This document shows positions 17,659-27,064 of a stretch of DNA of 64,000 nucleotides, piece after piece. The notes beneath the pieces were generated by a model that saw nothing but the letters and a program-made list of their open reading frames with translations, was not told the DNA's origin and ran no database searches. Within the stretch, counting starts at the first letter, position 1. Each line of letters begins with the position of its first letter. Origin of the DNA: Mycolicibacterium senegalense (lineage in GTDB: Bacteria > Actinomycetota > Actinomycetes > Mycobacteriales > Mycobacteriaceae); the NCBI RefSeq assembly GCF_019645875.1, contig NZ_CP081000.1, forward strand, positions 5,454,417 through 5,518,416. Direction: 5' to 3'. Position numbers and translations under genes: made by a program.

Positions 17659-18618
17659 CTAGACCGGTTCGGCGCGCGTCGTCAGCACCGCACCGTGCCG
17701 TACCGCGAACAAGCGCTGTTTGCGCAGTCCGGATGCGACGGCCACGCCGCCCTGCCCACGCCAGGCTGTCACCAGCCGGTCCACCGACCTGATCTGGATG
17801 TCGGTCAGATCACACGCGCCACCGTCCAGCAACCAGGCCCGGATCACCCGGCGGCGCAGTGCGTCGGGCAACGAGGCCAACCGAGTGGTGTCCAGACCGC
17901 CGGCTTGAGTGCGTGCCCCGGCCAGGGCGTCGGCGGCCAGCGCGTCGAGCGTGTCGACATCCTCACGCAGCGCGATCGCGGTGCGGGCCAGCGCCTCGGC
18001 CACCCCGCCGCCGAGCACGTCCTCCAGCACCGGCAGCACCTCGTGCCGTAGCCGGACCCGGGTGAACCTGCGGTCGGCGTTGTGCGGGTCCAGCCAGGCG
18101 GCGAGGCCGAGTTCGTCGCAGACCGCGTGGGTCTGCGCGCGCCGAACACCGAGCAGCGGCCGGTGCCACGGCGGGTCATGCGGGCGCATCCCGGCAATCG
18201 AACGGGCACCCGATCCGCGGCCCAGCCCGAGCAATACCGTCTCGGCCTGGTCGTCGAGGGTGTGGCCGAGCAGTACCGGCGCGCCGTCCCGGGCCGCCTC
18301 CAACGCCGCGTAACGGGCCTGACGGGCCGCCGCCTCCGGGCCGCCATCGCGGCCGACATCAACCGAAAGCACATGTGCGCCAATACATCCCAGCGCCACT
18401 GCTTGCTCGGCGGCGGCGGCGGCGACGGTATCGGATCCTGCTTGCAGCCGATGGTCGACGATCAGCGCGACGGTGGGGCGCAACTGTGCGGCCACGGCGG
18501 TCAGGGCCAGCGAGTCCGGACCGCCCGAGAGCGCCACGCACCAACTCTGGGCGTCGATCCGCTCGCCGGCGGCCGCCACGGCGTGCCGCAGCGCGGCTAG
18601 AGCACCCGTTCGATCCAT
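17659..18618 (-). CDS. tilS: tRNA(Ile)-lysidine synthetase
   Basis: Modifies C34 of the tRNA-Ile CAU anticodon to lysidine with ATP and lysine. The 319-residue protein has the PP-loop ALSGGPDSLAL, VDHRLQAGS, LLGHTLDDQAETVLLGLGRGSG and RPLLGVRRAQTHAVCDELG, all conserved. Its C-terminal tRNA-recognition part is short, as in other mycobacteria. It overlaps the upstream metalloprotease gene by 22 bases, so the two are coupled. Confidence 0.94.
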   Translation of the reverse strand: MDRTGALAALRHAVAAAGERIDAQSWCVALSGGPDSLALTAVAAQLRPTVALIVDHRLQAGSDTVAAAAAEQAVALGCIGAHVLSVDVGRDGGPEAAARQARYAALEAARDGAPVLLGHTLDDQAETVLLGLGRGSGARSIAGMRPHDPPWHRPLLGVRRAQTHAVCDELGLAAWLDPHNADRRFTRVRLRHEVLPVLEDVLGGGVAEALARTAIALREDVDTLDALAADALAGARTQAGGLDTTRLASLPDALRRRVIRAWLLDGGACDLTDIQIRSVDRLVTAWRGQGGVAVASGLRKQRLFAVRHGAVLTTRAEPV

Positions 18619-19664
18619 CGTTGCGGTTGGTCGATCTCGGCGGGCAGCGGCAGGGTGTCGGGGCTCGACCAGATCGTGTTGAAGCGCGCCATCCCGACTG
18701 CTGCCACCACGTGGTCGACGAACGCCTTGCCTCGGGTGTACTGGCTGATCTTCGCGTCGAAGCCCAGCAGCGCCCGGACCACCCGCTGCAGCGGTGGTGG
18801 CTTGCGCTGCCTGCGTTCATCGAAGCGACGCCGGATGGTCGAGACCGTCGGCACCACCGCCGGGCCGACGGCATCCATCACGTGATCGGCGTGCCCTTCC
18901 AGCAGGGTGCCCAGCACCAGCAACTGATCGAGTGCGCGACGCTGCGGCTCGGCCTGGATGGCGCGCATCAGCCCGAGCACACCGGACGAGTTCGGGTCGG
19001 GGGCAGATCCGTTGCGCTGGTTGCGGACGAACTCCGCGAGCCTGCCGACCATCTCGGTGACATCGTCGCCGGCGTCCTGGGTGAGCACGGCCAGCGCCTG
19101 CGACATGTGGTCGGCCAGCCAGGGATTGGCCCGGAACTGCACCCGGTGGGTGACCTCGTGCAGGCACACCCATAACCTGAAATCGGCTGGGTCGACCCGT
19201 AATTGGCGTTCCACGGCGATCACGTTCGGGTACACCAGCAGCAGCTCACCGCCGTCGGGACCGAACGGATCGTACTGGCCGAGGATGCCCGAGGAGATGA
19301 ATGCCAGCACCGCACCGGTCTGCGCCCCGGTCACCCTGCCGGTGATGAATCCCGGCTTGGGCGTGTCGCTTTCGTCGCCGGGCTGGGCGCCGGTGGTCAT
19401 CACCTGCATCGACCTGGTGGCCGCCCGGATCCACGCCGGCCGGTCCACCACCCGGGCCTCGGGTACCTCGGCATCCTCGATCAGGCCCGTCACCTCCCGC
19501 ACCGGCAGCTCGGCAGCCTTGGAACTCTCCGAGAGCTGCTCGATCACCTGGGTGCGGGTGTAGTCGGTGGACAGCGGAGCCGGGCGGGCCAGCTTCACCC
19601 CGACCGTCGCGGCGAAATCCCAGTCGACGGCGCGGCCGGCGGTAACGGCGACCCGCTCACTCAT
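18597..19664 (-). CDS. Zinc-dependent metalloprotease-like protein (DUF2342, Rv3626c type)
   Basis: A 355-residue protein of the DUF2342 family. It carries a HEVTH (HExxH, residues 169-173) and a downstream LLEGHADHVMD whose Glu could be the third zinc ligand. No signal peptide or membrane segment is evident. Start ATG 19664 overlaps the dacB stop (ATGA); a GTG at 19679 would add five residues. Proteolytic activity is predicted from the motif; I know of no proven substrate. Position between dacB and tilS is conserved in mycobacteria. Confidence 0.85.
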   Translation of the reverse strand: MSERVAVTAGRAVDWDFAATVGVKLARPAPLSTDYTRTQVIEQLSESSKAAELPVREVTGLIEDAEVPEARVVDRPAWIRAATRSMQVMTTGAQPGDESDTPKPGFITGRVTGAQTGAVLAFISSGILGQYDPFGPDGGELLLVYPNVIAVERQLRVDPADFRLWVCLHEVTHRVQFRANPWLADHMSQALAVLTQDAGDDVTEMVGRLAEFVRNQRNGSAPDPNSSGVLGLMRAIQAEPQRRALDQLLVLGTLLEGHADHVMDAVGPAVVPTVSTIRRRFDERRQRKPPPLQRVVRALLGFDAKISQYTRGKAFVDHVVAAVGMARFNTIWSSPDTLPLPAEIDQPQRWIERVL

Positions 19665-21043
19665 GTGCTGCACCCGCACGATCGCAGCACCGCGGCCAGC
19701 TCGTCGATCGCGGTGCGCCCGGTGGGCCCGGCGTTGTTGGAGATGAGCGCGAACGTCAGCACCCGGCCGCTGTCGTCGGTGACGATGCCGGCCAGGGCGT
19801 TGGTCCCGGTCAGCGACCCCGTCTTGGCTCGCAGCCAGCCCGCGGCGTCACGCCCCGCATCGGTGTCGAGGTACCGGTTGGACAAGGTGCCGCTGCCGCC
19901 GGCGATGGGCAGCAGATCCACCAGCGGACGTACGGCGGGCTCGGTGTTGCCCGCCGCGATGTTGACCACGTCGTCGAGGATGCGCGCGGTCAACCGGTCC
20001 TCGGTCGACAGACCACTGGAATCGACGAGCTTGGCGGCCGACATGTCGATGCCGATGCCTTCGAGCTGGCTCAGCACCGCGTCGACTCCGCCGTCGAAGC
20101 TCTGCGACCGGTTCAGCTGGGCGGCGACCTCACGGGCGATCGACTCGGCCATCACGTTGTCGGACTCGTTCATCATCTGGCGCAGCCGCTCGATGAGCGG
20201 CGCGGACTGCACCGCGGCGATCTGCCTGCCGCCCGGCACCGCACTGGCCAGCACCGTCACCGATGCCGGATCCACCTTGAGGGCGGTGGCCAGGGCCCGG
20301 CCCGCGTCGAGGGCCGGCGTGGTCGATCGCCTGGATTCCACCGTCGTCGGCTGGATGCGTCCGCCGTCGAGCATCACCGGTTCCATCGGTGCGATGTCGC
20401 CGCCCTCGATGTCGGCGGGATCCCAGCCCGGCGCCATCGTCGGGCCGCTGTAGGCGCTGGTGTCCACCCGCACCGCGGTGACCGTCATGCCGGTGTTGCG
20501 CACCTGCTCGGCCAGGTCGCTGATCCGGGCCGCGCCCTTGTACCAGGTGTCGGTGTCCTCGGGGGCCGCCGAAAGCGTCGTGTCTCCGCCGCCTTTGAGC
20601 ACCACCAGACCCGGCTGTGAGTCGACGGCCAGGACGGTGGTGGCCAGCCGGGCGTTGCGGTCGAGCGTGAGCAGCGCGGCGGCCGTGGTCAGCACCTTGT
20701 TGACCGAGGCCGGCTGCATCGGCACCCCGGAATTCTGTTCCCACAGTTCGGCACCGGTCTCCGCGTCGGTGATCCGGCCGGTCACCTCGCCGAGATCGGG
20801 ATTGGCCAGGGCCGGCGCCAACGCGGCGGCCAGGCCGCTCACGGTCGGTGTCGGCGCGGACATGTCCACCGGGACAACACCCGGGCTGGCGGTGGCCGGC
20901 GCGGGTGCGGGCGGGGCCGCCTGGGCGCCACTGGATTGGTGGCCGGTGAGCACGGCAGCAACCGCGACGACGGCGGCGACCAGCACCAGGACCACGACGC
21001 CAACCGCCACATGGGTGGACTGCCGCCACCGTGTGGGCCGCAT
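19661..21043 (-). CDS. dacB: D-alanyl-D-alanine carboxypeptidase/endopeptidase (PBP4 type)
   Basis: Trims or cleaves peptidoglycan stem peptides outside the membrane. The 460-residue protein starts with a transmembrane anchor (about residues 10-32), then an Ala/Pro linker, then the peptidase S13 domain with the three penicillin-binding motifs SVNK (SxxK), SDN (in MMNESDNVMAESI) and KTG (in RAKTGSLTGTN). ATG 21043 has AGGAG upstream; the frame is open further but that part overlaps the ppa promoter. Divergent from ppa. Confidence 0.93.
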   Translation of the reverse strand: MRPTRWRQSTHVAVGVVVLVLVAAVVAVAAVLTGHQSSGAQAAPPAPAPATASPGVVPVDMSAPTPTVSGLAAALAPALANPDLGEVTGRITDAETGAELWEQNSGVPMQPASVNKVLTTAAALLTLDRNARLATTVLAVDSQPGLVVLKGGGDTTLSAAPEDTDTWYKGAARISDLAEQVRNTGMTVTAVRVDTSAYSGPTMAPGWDPADIEGGDIAPMEPVMLDGGRIQPTTVESRRSTTPALDAGRALATALKVDPASVTVLASAVPGGRQIAAVQSAPLIERLRQMMNESDNVMAESIAREVAAQLNRSQSFDGGVDAVLSQLEGIGIDMSAAKLVDSSGLSTEDRLTARILDDVVNIAAGNTEPAVRPLVDLLPIAGGSGTLSNRYLDTDAGRDAAGWLRAKTGSLTGTNALAGIVTDDSGRVLTFALISNNAGPTGRTAIDELAAVLRSCGCST

Positions 21044-21170
21044 ATTTCTCCTGCTCTGCCGGTGGTGGGGACGAGCCACCCGTTTAGGCCAGACTATCGC
21101 TCCATTAGGGTTGACCCGCGTCGTCGCCCGACGACCCGAGACCGACCGCAGATGCGAAGGAGCCGCGACG

Positions 21171-21659
21171 GTGAAGTTCGACGTCGTCATCGAGATCCCG
21201 AAGGGTTCGCGCAACAAGTACGAGGTTGACCACGAGACCGGCCGGGTCAAGCTCGACCGCTACCTCTACACCTCGTTCGGTTACCCGACCGACTACGGGT
21301 TCTTCGAGAACACCCTCGGCGAGGACGGCGATCCGCTGGACGCGCTGGTGCTGCTGCCCGAGTCGGTTTTCCCCGGCTGCACCGTCGAGGCCCGCCCGGT
21401 CGCGATGTTCAAGATGACCGACGAGGCCGGCGGCGACGACAAGTTGCTGTGCGTGCCCGCCGGCGACCCGCGCTGGGACCACATCCAGGACCTCGGTGAC
21501 GTGTCGCAGTTCGAACTCGACGCGATCAAGCACTTCTTCGTGCACTACAAGGACCTGGAGCCGGGCAAGTTCGTCAAGACCGCCGACTGGGTCGGCCGCG
21601 AAGAGGCCGAGGCCGAGTTGCAGCGTTCGGTCGAACGGTTCAAGAACTCAGGTCACTGA
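21171..21659 (+). CDS. ppa: Inorganic pyrophosphatase
   Basis: Hydrolyses pyrophosphate and so drives biosynthetic reactions. The 162-residue class I enzyme begins at GTG 21171 (MKFDVVIEIPKGSRNKYE) with GGAG upstream and has the signature YPTDYGFFENTLGEDGDPLDALV with the metal-binding aspartates, and a second conserved part GGDDKLLCVPAGDPRW. The length is exactly that of mycobacterial Ppa. Transcribed away from dacB across a 127-base gap. Confidence 0.96.
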   Translation: MKFDVVIEIPKGSRNKYEVDHETGRVKLDRYLYTSFGYPTDYGFFENTLGEDGDPLDALVLLPESVFPGCTVEARPVAMFKMTDEAGGDDKLLCVPAGDPRWDHIQDLGDVSQFELDAIKHFFVHYKDLEPGKFVKTADWVGREEAEAELQRSVERFKNSGH

Positions 21660-21708
21660 TTTTGCCTGCCCGTAACAGGGGGTAACGCCGGCGTCCCATA
21701 CGCCTTCC

Positions 21709-22242
21709 ATGATTGACCAGGTGTTGATGCATCAGGGCATGGGACTTGAGGCGTACAACGCATCGCCGACGCGCCGTGCGGTGCACGCCGTGTACGAGTG
21801 CTGCTACAGCGTCGTGCTGGCCACCGATCTGGCCGGTGGGCGCCCGTACGCCGACCACGATTCGCTGTTCCGGCAAGCCGACGCCCTGTTGTTCAGCCTC
21901 GGGGAGGATTCGATCGACCGGGTGCTGCAGGCCTATCCGCATATCGGCAGGCGGCCACGCAGCCCGAAGTCGGTGTGCGAGCAGTGCTCGGTCTGGGACG
22001 ACGATCCGGCGGTGATGGCGGCGCTCAACACGGAAGTGCAGCGCTACGCCGAGCGCTTCGGGTTCGGCTTCGTGATGTTCGTGGAGGATTGCTGCGCGCA
22101 CCGGGCCATGGCCGGGATCACCGACCGGTTGCACAACGACTCCGAGACCGAGCGCAAGGTGGTCCGCAACGAATTGGCCCGCATCAACCGGGCCCGGCTG
22201 GAACGCATGCTCGGCCCCGAGGGCGGCTACTACAACTGGTGA
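21709..22242 (+). CDS. OHCU decarboxylase-like protein (uricolytic pathway)
   Basis: A 177-residue all-helical protein resembling 2-oxo-4-hydroxy-4-carboxy-5-ureidoimidazoline decarboxylase, which forms S-allantoin from a uric acid product. Seen: FRQADALLFSL, LQAYPHIGRRPRSPKS with the catalytic His of the HxIG-like motif, and FGFGFVMFVEDCCAHRAM in place of the usual KFGFPFVICV segment. No other urate gene is visible nearby. In-frame ATGs at 21727 and 21736 are alternative starts. It converges on, and overlaps by 13 bases, the hydroxyacid dehydrogenase gene. Confidence 0.72.
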   Translation: MIDQVLMHQGMGLEAYNASPTRRAVHAVYECCYSVVLATDLAGGRPYADHDSLFRQADALLFSLGEDSIDRVLQAYPHIGRRPRSPKSVCEQCSVWDDDPAVMAALNTEVQRYAERFGFGFVMFVEDCCAHRAMAGITDRLHNDSETERKVVRNELARINRARLERMLGPEGGYYNW

Positions 22243-23183
22243 GTGAGTGGCTCGCCGCGCTCGAGGCGGCCGATGTTGGCGGCGATCTCCTCGGCCCGGC
22301 CGCCGAACGTGTCTGTGGTGACGCCTGAGGAATGCGGCGTCATCAGCACGTTGGCCAGTTCGCCGAACGGCAGCTCACTCGGTACCCCCTGCCCGCCTGG
22401 ACCGGGATAGCGGTACCAGACGTCGATGGCGGCAGCCCTGATCCGGCCCTCCAACAGCGCGTCGTAGAGCGGGCGCTCGGCCACCAGCGGCCCGCGCCCG
22501 ACATTGACCAGCACGCCGTCAGGACCCAGCGCCCGAAGCTGCTCGGCCCCGATCATTCCTTCGGTCGCAGCGGTGAGCGGCGCCGACACCACCACCACAT
22601 CGGACTCCGCCATGAGCCGGTTCAGCTCGGAGGTGTCGCCCGCCCAGGACAGGCCGTGGGTCTCGGGGTCCACCCGCCCGGATCCGGTCACCGCAGCCCC
22701 GGTCGAGCCGAGGCCGCGGAACAATTCCCATACGCGCCGGCCGATGTGACCGAAGCCGACCAGGCCGACGCGGGCCGCCCCGATCGCGGGCAACTGCGGC
22801 AGGTTGGCGTCGTAGACCGAGGTGGCCCATATCCCTCGGCGCAGCGCCCGGTCCTGTGCCAGGAAGTCGCGGCGCAGCAACACCGCGGCCGCGAGCACAT
22901 ACTCGGCGATGGACCGTTCATGATGGAAGGTGTTGGCCACCAGCGTCTCTGGCCGCAGCGCGGCGAAGTCGACCTTGTCCGTACCGGCCCCCGCGACATG
23001 CACGAGGCGCAGTTTCTCCGCTGCGGCCGCCATCTCGGCGGTGAACCGGCCGCCCACGAACACATCGGCGTTCCGCAAGTCGTCGATGCTCCCGTTCCAG
23101 ACCACCTCCGTTCCCGACGGTAGCGCGGCTTCGAAGCGATCGCGGTGCGCCAGCAGGTTGGGTTCGATGACGACGACCAACAT
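22230..23183 (-). CDS. D-2-hydroxyacid dehydrogenase family protein (aldarate operon, last gene)
   Basis: A 317-residue NAD-dependent dehydrogenase. It has the Rossmann loop VGLVGFGHIGRRVWEL, the conserved Arg in VNVGRGPLVAE, an acidic position in IDVWYRYP (the usual DVF-EP is altered) and the catalytic His in TPHSSGVT. It directly follows gudD (one-base gap), so it should act on an aldarate-derived 2-hydroxy- or 2-oxo-acid, for example tartronate semialdehyde or glyoxylate; the substrate is inference. Confidence 0.82.
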   Translation of the reverse strand: MLVVVIEPNLLAHRDRFEAALPSGTEVVWNGSIDDLRNADVFVGGRFTAEMAAAAEKLRLVHVAGAGTDKVDFAALRPETLVANTFHHERSIAEYVLAAAVLLRRDFLAQDRALRRGIWATSVYDANLPQLPAIGAARVGLVGFGHIGRRVWELFRGLGSTGAAVTGSGRVDPETHGLSWAGDTSELNRLMAESDVVVVSAPLTAATEGMIGAEQLRALGPDGVLVNVGRGPLVAERPLYDALLEGRIRAAAIDVWYRYPGPGGQGVPSELPFGELANVLMTPHSSGVTTDTFGGRAEEIAANIGRLERGEPLTHQL

Positions 23184-23184
23184 G

Positions 23185-24534
23185 TCAATCCCTTTGCAGC
23201 GCAGGCCGCTTGCGGTCGAACTTCCAACCGGGGATCAGGTACTGCATGGCCACCGCGTCGTCGCGGGCGCCGAGCCCCTCGGCCAGGTACAGCTCGTGCG
23301 CGGCGGCGACCCGCTCCTCGTCGAGCTCCACACCCAGCCCGGGGGTGTCGGGCACATCGAGATAGCCGTCGACGATTCGGAAGGGCGCCTTGGTGATCCG
23401 CTGGCCGTCCTGCCAGATCCAATGGGTGTCGATGGCCGTGATGTCACCGGGCGCGGCGGCGGCCACGTGGGTGAACATGGCCAGGGAGACGTCGAAGTGG
23501 TTGTTGGAGTGCGACCCCCAGGTCAAACCCCAGGCATCGCAGAGCTGCGCGACGCGCACCGAGCCGCTCATGGTCCAGAAGTGCGGATCGGCCAGCGGGA
23601 TGTCGACGGCGCCGGCCCGGATCGCGTGTCCCAGCTCGCGCCAGTCGGTGGCGATCATATTGGTGGCGGTCGGCAGGCCGGTGGCCCGTTTGAACTCGGC
23701 CATCACCTCGCGCCCGGAGAACGTGCCTTCGGGCCCGACCGGATCCTCGGCATAGGCCAGCACGTCGGTGAGCTGGCGGCAGGTCTCGATGGCGTCGGCC
23801 AGCAGCCAGCCGCCGTTGGGGTCCAACGTGATTCGGGCATCGGGGAACCGTTCGGCCAACGCGGTGACGGCTTTGGCCTCATCTGCCGCGGGCAGCACGC
23901 CACCCTTGAGCTTGAAGTCGCGGAATCCGTAGCGGGCTCGGGCGGCCTCGGCGAGCCGGACCACGGCCTCGGGCGAGAGCGCCTCGTCGTGGCGGATGCG
24001 CTGCCATTCGTCGGCACCGGCAGGCTCGTCGTCCGCGGACAGGTACTCCAGGTCGGTGCGGTTGCGGTCGCCCACGAAGAACAGATAGCCCAACGCCTGG
24101 ACCCGGCTGCGTTGCCTGCCGTCGCCGAGCAGGGCGGCGACCGGGACGCCCAGGTGCTTGCCCAGCAGGTCGAGCAGCGCCGACTCCACGGCGGTGACGG
24201 CGTGCACCATGACCCTCAGGTCGAAGGTCTGGGCACCGCGCCCCGCGCTGTCCCGGTCGGCGAACTCGCGTCGGATGCTCGCCAGGATGGCGTGGTAGCC
24301 GCCGAGGGACCGGCCGACCACCAGTGGCCTGGCGTCGTCGAGGGTCCGCCGGATCGCCTCACCGCCCGGCACCTCCCCGACCCCGGTGTTGCCGTCGGAA
24401 TCCTTGAGGATCAGCAGGTTTCTGGTGAAGAACGGCCCGTGCGCACCGCTGAGGTTGAGCAGCATGCTGTCGTGGCCGGCGATCGGGATAACGGTCAATT
24501 CGGTCACGACCGGTGTCGCGTTGTGTGCACTCAT
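23185..24534 (-). CDS. gudD: Glucarate dehydratase
   Basis: Dehydrates D-glucarate (and L-idarate) to 5-dehydro-4-deoxy-D-glucarate. The 449-residue enolase-superfamily protein aligns from end to end with my memory of E. coli GudD: PVVTELTVIPIAGHDSMLLN at the start, DFKLKGGV with the catalytic Lys pair, ARITLDPNGGW and AYAEDPVGPEG with metal ligands, ATNMIATDW, WGSHSNNHFD with the His base, and MQYLIPGWKFDRKRP at the end. ATG 24534 matches the family N-terminus; ATG 24588 would add 18 unrelated residues. Confidence 0.94.
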   Translation of the reverse strand: MSAHNATPVVTELTVIPIAGHDSMLLNLSGAHGPFFTRNLLILKDSDGNTGVGEVPGGEAIRRTLDDARPLVVGRSLGGYHAILASIRREFADRDSAGRGAQTFDLRVMVHAVTAVESALLDLLGKHLGVPVAALLGDGRQRSRVQALGYLFFVGDRNRTDLEYLSADDEPAGADEWQRIRHDEALSPEAVVRLAEAARARYGFRDFKLKGGVLPAADEAKAVTALAERFPDARITLDPNGGWLLADAIETCRQLTDVLAYAEDPVGPEGTFSGREVMAEFKRATGLPTATNMIATDWRELGHAIRAGAVDIPLADPHFWTMSGSVRVAQLCDAWGLTWGSHSNNHFDVSLAMFTHVAAAAPGDITAIDTHWIWQDGQRITKAPFRIVDGYLDVPDTPGLGVELDEERVAAAHELYLAEGLGARDDAVAMQYLIPGWKFDRKRPALQRD

Positions 24535-24559
24535 CGGTACTCCAATCTCGTGGGCAAAC

Positions 24560-25360
24560 TCAGGCGAACCACTTGTCTCCGTTGGCAAGGGGGCGAACGA
24601 CGCGGGTCACCTTGTCGCACACCAGGCGTAGCGCCTCGACGATCTCGCGTTCCCGCTCCGGGGTCAGTCGCGACAGCGGGACCGACGCGCTGATCGCATC
24701 CTGCGCGGGGTGCCGGTAACGCAGTGTCACCGCGAAACACTTGATCCCGGCGGTGTTCTCCTCGTCGTCGGTGGCATAGCCCCGCACCCGCACCTCGTCG
24801 AGGGCGGCTTCGAGGCCGGCGCGGTCGGTGAGCGTCCGAGGCGTCAGCGGCCTCAATGGGTCCGGGACGTGCGAGTCGAGCTCGGCACCGTGCCGCTCGG
24901 CCAGCAGTGCCTTGCCGAGTGCCGTGGCGTAGGCCGGCAACCGGCGGCCCACCTTGCTGTGGTTGCGCACGTACTGGCGGGATTCCCGGGTGGCCAGGTA
25001 GACGACGTCGTGGCCGTCTAGTCGGGCGAGGTGGAACGTCTCGTCGAGCTGGCCACGCAGGTCTTCGAGGAAGGGCGCGATCATCGGCAGGTACGGGTCG
25101 GCGTCGAGGTAGCTGGTCCCCACCAGCAGCGCCCGCATGCCGATGCTGTACTGGGTGCCCGTGTCGTCGGACCGCACCCAGCCCTGGCCCACCAGCGTGC
25201 GCAGCAGGGCGTGTGCCGAGCTACGCGGCATGTCAAGTGCGGCACAGATTTCCCGGATACGGGTGGGCTCGTCGGCCCGCGCCGCCAGGAACTCCAGCAG
25301 CTCGACCGTGCGTACGGCCGATTTGACCTTGCGCACCGAAACACTGTCATCGCCGGTCAA
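24560..25360 (-). CDS. IclR-family transcriptional regulator
   Basis: A 266-residue repressor or activator with an N-terminal winged helix-turn-helix (about residues 12-72: VRTVELLEFLA, IREICAALDMPRSSAHALLR) and the C-terminal IclR effector domain (GHDVVYLATRESRQYVRNHS, LPAYATALGKALLAE, ISASVPLSRLTPER). The start is TTG 25360, supported by GGGAGG 6 bases upstream; a GTG at 25336 is possible. It lies inside the aldarate operon between the transporter and gudD, so it probably senses an aldarate intermediate and controls its own operon. Confidence 0.9.
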   Translation of the reverse strand: MTGDDSVSVRKVKSAVRTVELLEFLAARADEPTRIREICAALDMPRSSAHALLRTLVGQGWVRSDDTGTQYSIGMRALLVGTSYLDADPYLPMIAPFLEDLRGQLDETFHLARLDGHDVVYLATRESRQYVRNHSKVGRRLPAYATALGKALLAERHGAELDSHVPDPLRPLTPRTLTDRAGLEAALDEVRVRGYATDDEENTAGIKCFAVTLRYRHPAQDAISASVPLSRLTPEREREIVEALRLVCDKVTRVVRPLANGDKWFA

Positions 25361-25361
25361 T

Positions 25362-26084
25362 TCACCCTCCCATCAACTGACGGCCGATCAGCACCACAGC
25401 ACCGACGGTGGATATCCCGATGGCCGCCCACCGCTGACGCCGCCGATCCAGATGCCGGTTGACCCACCGCGACAGCGCATAGCCGAGGACGCACGCCGGG
25501 ACGAGCATCGCGAACACCACGACAGTGTGGTGGTCGACGGAACCGGTGAGCGCGAGCAGCACGAGCGACAGGGCCGAGCCGACGAGGAAGAAACCGCTCA
25601 TCGTGCCCCGCAACCGGGCGCCGGTGTTGTTCTGCCACACCAGCGCCATCGGGGGCCCGCCGATGGACGTCGCGGTGCCGAGCAGGCCCGAGGTGGCGCC
25701 GGCCAGCACCAGATTGCGTCTGTGCGGCACGGGGATCCACCCCATACTGGTCAGCGCTACGCCGCCCAGAACCACCGCGGCCAACGTATACGCCAGCGCT
25801 TCCTTGGGCATCACCACCAGCAGCAGCGCCCCCGCGACGGTGCCGGGAACCCGTCCGGCCAACGCCCACCCGGTGCCGGCGAGGTCGATGGCCTCCCGTT
25901 CGCGGATCACCACCATGAGGGTCACCATGGTGGCGAGCATGATGAGCGTGCCGGGGATCAGCCCGGGGTCCACGATCGCCACGATCGGGGCCGCCAGCAT
26001 GCCCATGCCGAACCCGATCGAGGCCTGCATACAGGACGCCAGCACGATGGCGGCGGCGACGATCCCGTAGCCGGCGATGCTCAC
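25362..26084 (-). CDS. TauE/SafE family anion permease
   Basis: A 240-residue integral membrane protein with about seven or eight hydrophobic segments, for example AGYGIVAAAIVLASCMQASI and the family GATSGLLGTATSIGGPPMAL repeat motif. TauE/SafE proteins export sulfite or organic anions. GTG 26084 overlaps the upstream ATPase gene stop (GTGA), which fixes the start. In this operon it could move an aldarate or a sulfonate; sequence does not say which or in which direction. Confidence 0.87.
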   Translation of the reverse strand: MSIAGYGIVAAAIVLASCMQASIGFGMGMLAAPIVAIVDPGLIPGTLIMLATMVTLMVVIREREAIDLAGTGWALAGRVPGTVAGALLLVVMPKEALAYTLAAVVLGGVALTSMGWIPVPHRRNLVLAGATSGLLGTATSIGGPPMALVWQNNTGARLRGTMSGFFLVGSALSLVLLALTGSVDHHTVVVFAMLVPACVLGYALSRWVNRHLDRRRQRWAAIGISTVGAVVLIGRQLMGG

Positions 26085-27064
26085 GCCGACACCGGCACGG
26101 CCGGCTCCAACGGATGGTGGCACTCGGAGATATGGCCCTCGACCTCCGGGTCCGCGGTCGGTGTCGGCACCTGCGTCGCGCAGATGTCGGTGGCCTTCCA
26201 GCATCGCGTCCGGAACCGGCAGCCCGACGGTGGATTCAGCGGCGAGGGCACCTCGCCCTTGAGCAGGATCCGGTCTTTACGCTGCGCGGCATCGAGTTTC
26301 GGTGCGGCCGACATCAGCGCCGCGGTATAGGGATGCCGCGGATTCCGGTACACATCCTCGGTGCGGCCGCTCTCGATCATGTGGCCCAGGTACATCACCG
26401 TGACCCGGTCGGCGACGTGGCGGACCACCGACAGGTCATGGGAGATGAAGATGTAGGAGATACCCAGTTCCTGTTGCAGGTCGTTGAGCAGGTTGAGCAC
26501 CTGGGCCTGCACCGAGAGGTCGAGTGCCGAGACGGGCTCGTCGCAGATGATGACGTCGGGATTGAGCGCCAACGCCCGGGCGATACCGATGCGCTGGCGC
26601 TGTCCGCCGGAGAACTCCTGCGGGTACTTGCCCGCGGCCTTGGCGCCCAGCCCGACCATGTCGAGCAGGCCGCGCACTCGCATCTCCCGGTCTTTGCGGT
26701 TGGGGTGCAGGGTCTTGTGGGTGCGCCAGGGCTCGGCGATGATGTCGCCCGCGGTCATACGGGAGTTCAGCGACGCGTAGGGGTCCTGGAACACCATCTG
26801 GACGCGGCGCCGGAACTTGAGCAGCTCCGCGCCGCGCAGCCGGAACGGGTCTATCCCGTCGAAGGTCACACTGCCCGAATCCGGACGCTCGAGCATCATC
26901 AGGGTGCGCGCCAAAGTGGACTTGCCGCACCCGGATTCGCCGACCAGCCCGAGGGTTTCACCGCGGCCGAGGTCGAGGTTGATGCCGTCGAGCGCGGCCA
27001 GCCTGTTCTTGCCCACGCGGAAAGACTTGCGCAGGTCACGGACGGTGAGCAGGTTCTCAGACAT
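26081..27064 (-). CDS. Peptide-type ABC transporter ATP-binding protein (OppF/DppF type)
   Basis: A 327-residue ATPase: Walker A GESGCGKS, Q-loop MVFQDPYASLN, ABC signature FSGGQRQRIGIA, Walker B VIICDEPVSALD and switch His in FISHDLSVV. The C-terminal oligopeptide-transporter domain follows, with CRFRTRCWKATDIC as the Cys cluster. ATG 27064 is used; it overlaps the OppD-type gene by 8 bases. Second of two ATPases driving the importer of this operon. Confidence 0.93.
   Translation of the reverse strand: MSENLLTVRDLRKSFRVGKNRLAALDGINLDLGRGETLGLVGESGCGKSTLARTLMMLERPDSGSVTFDGIDPFRLRGAELLKFRRRVQMVFQDPYASLNSRMTAGDIIAEPWRTHKTLHPNRKDREMRVRGLLDMVGLGAKAAGKYPQEFSGGQRQRIGIARALALNPDVIICDEPVSALDLSVQAQVLNLLNDLQQELGISYIFISHDLSVVRHVADRVTVMYLGHMIESGRTEDVYRNPRHPYTAALMSAAPKLDAAQRKDRILLKGEVPSPLNPPSGCRFRTRCWKATDICATQVPTPTADPEVEGHISECHHPLEPAVPVSA

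Noticed and set aside
22930..24693. Plus-strand frame over gudD and the hydroxyacid dehydrogenase
   Set aside because: Antisense shadow of two well-supported genes.
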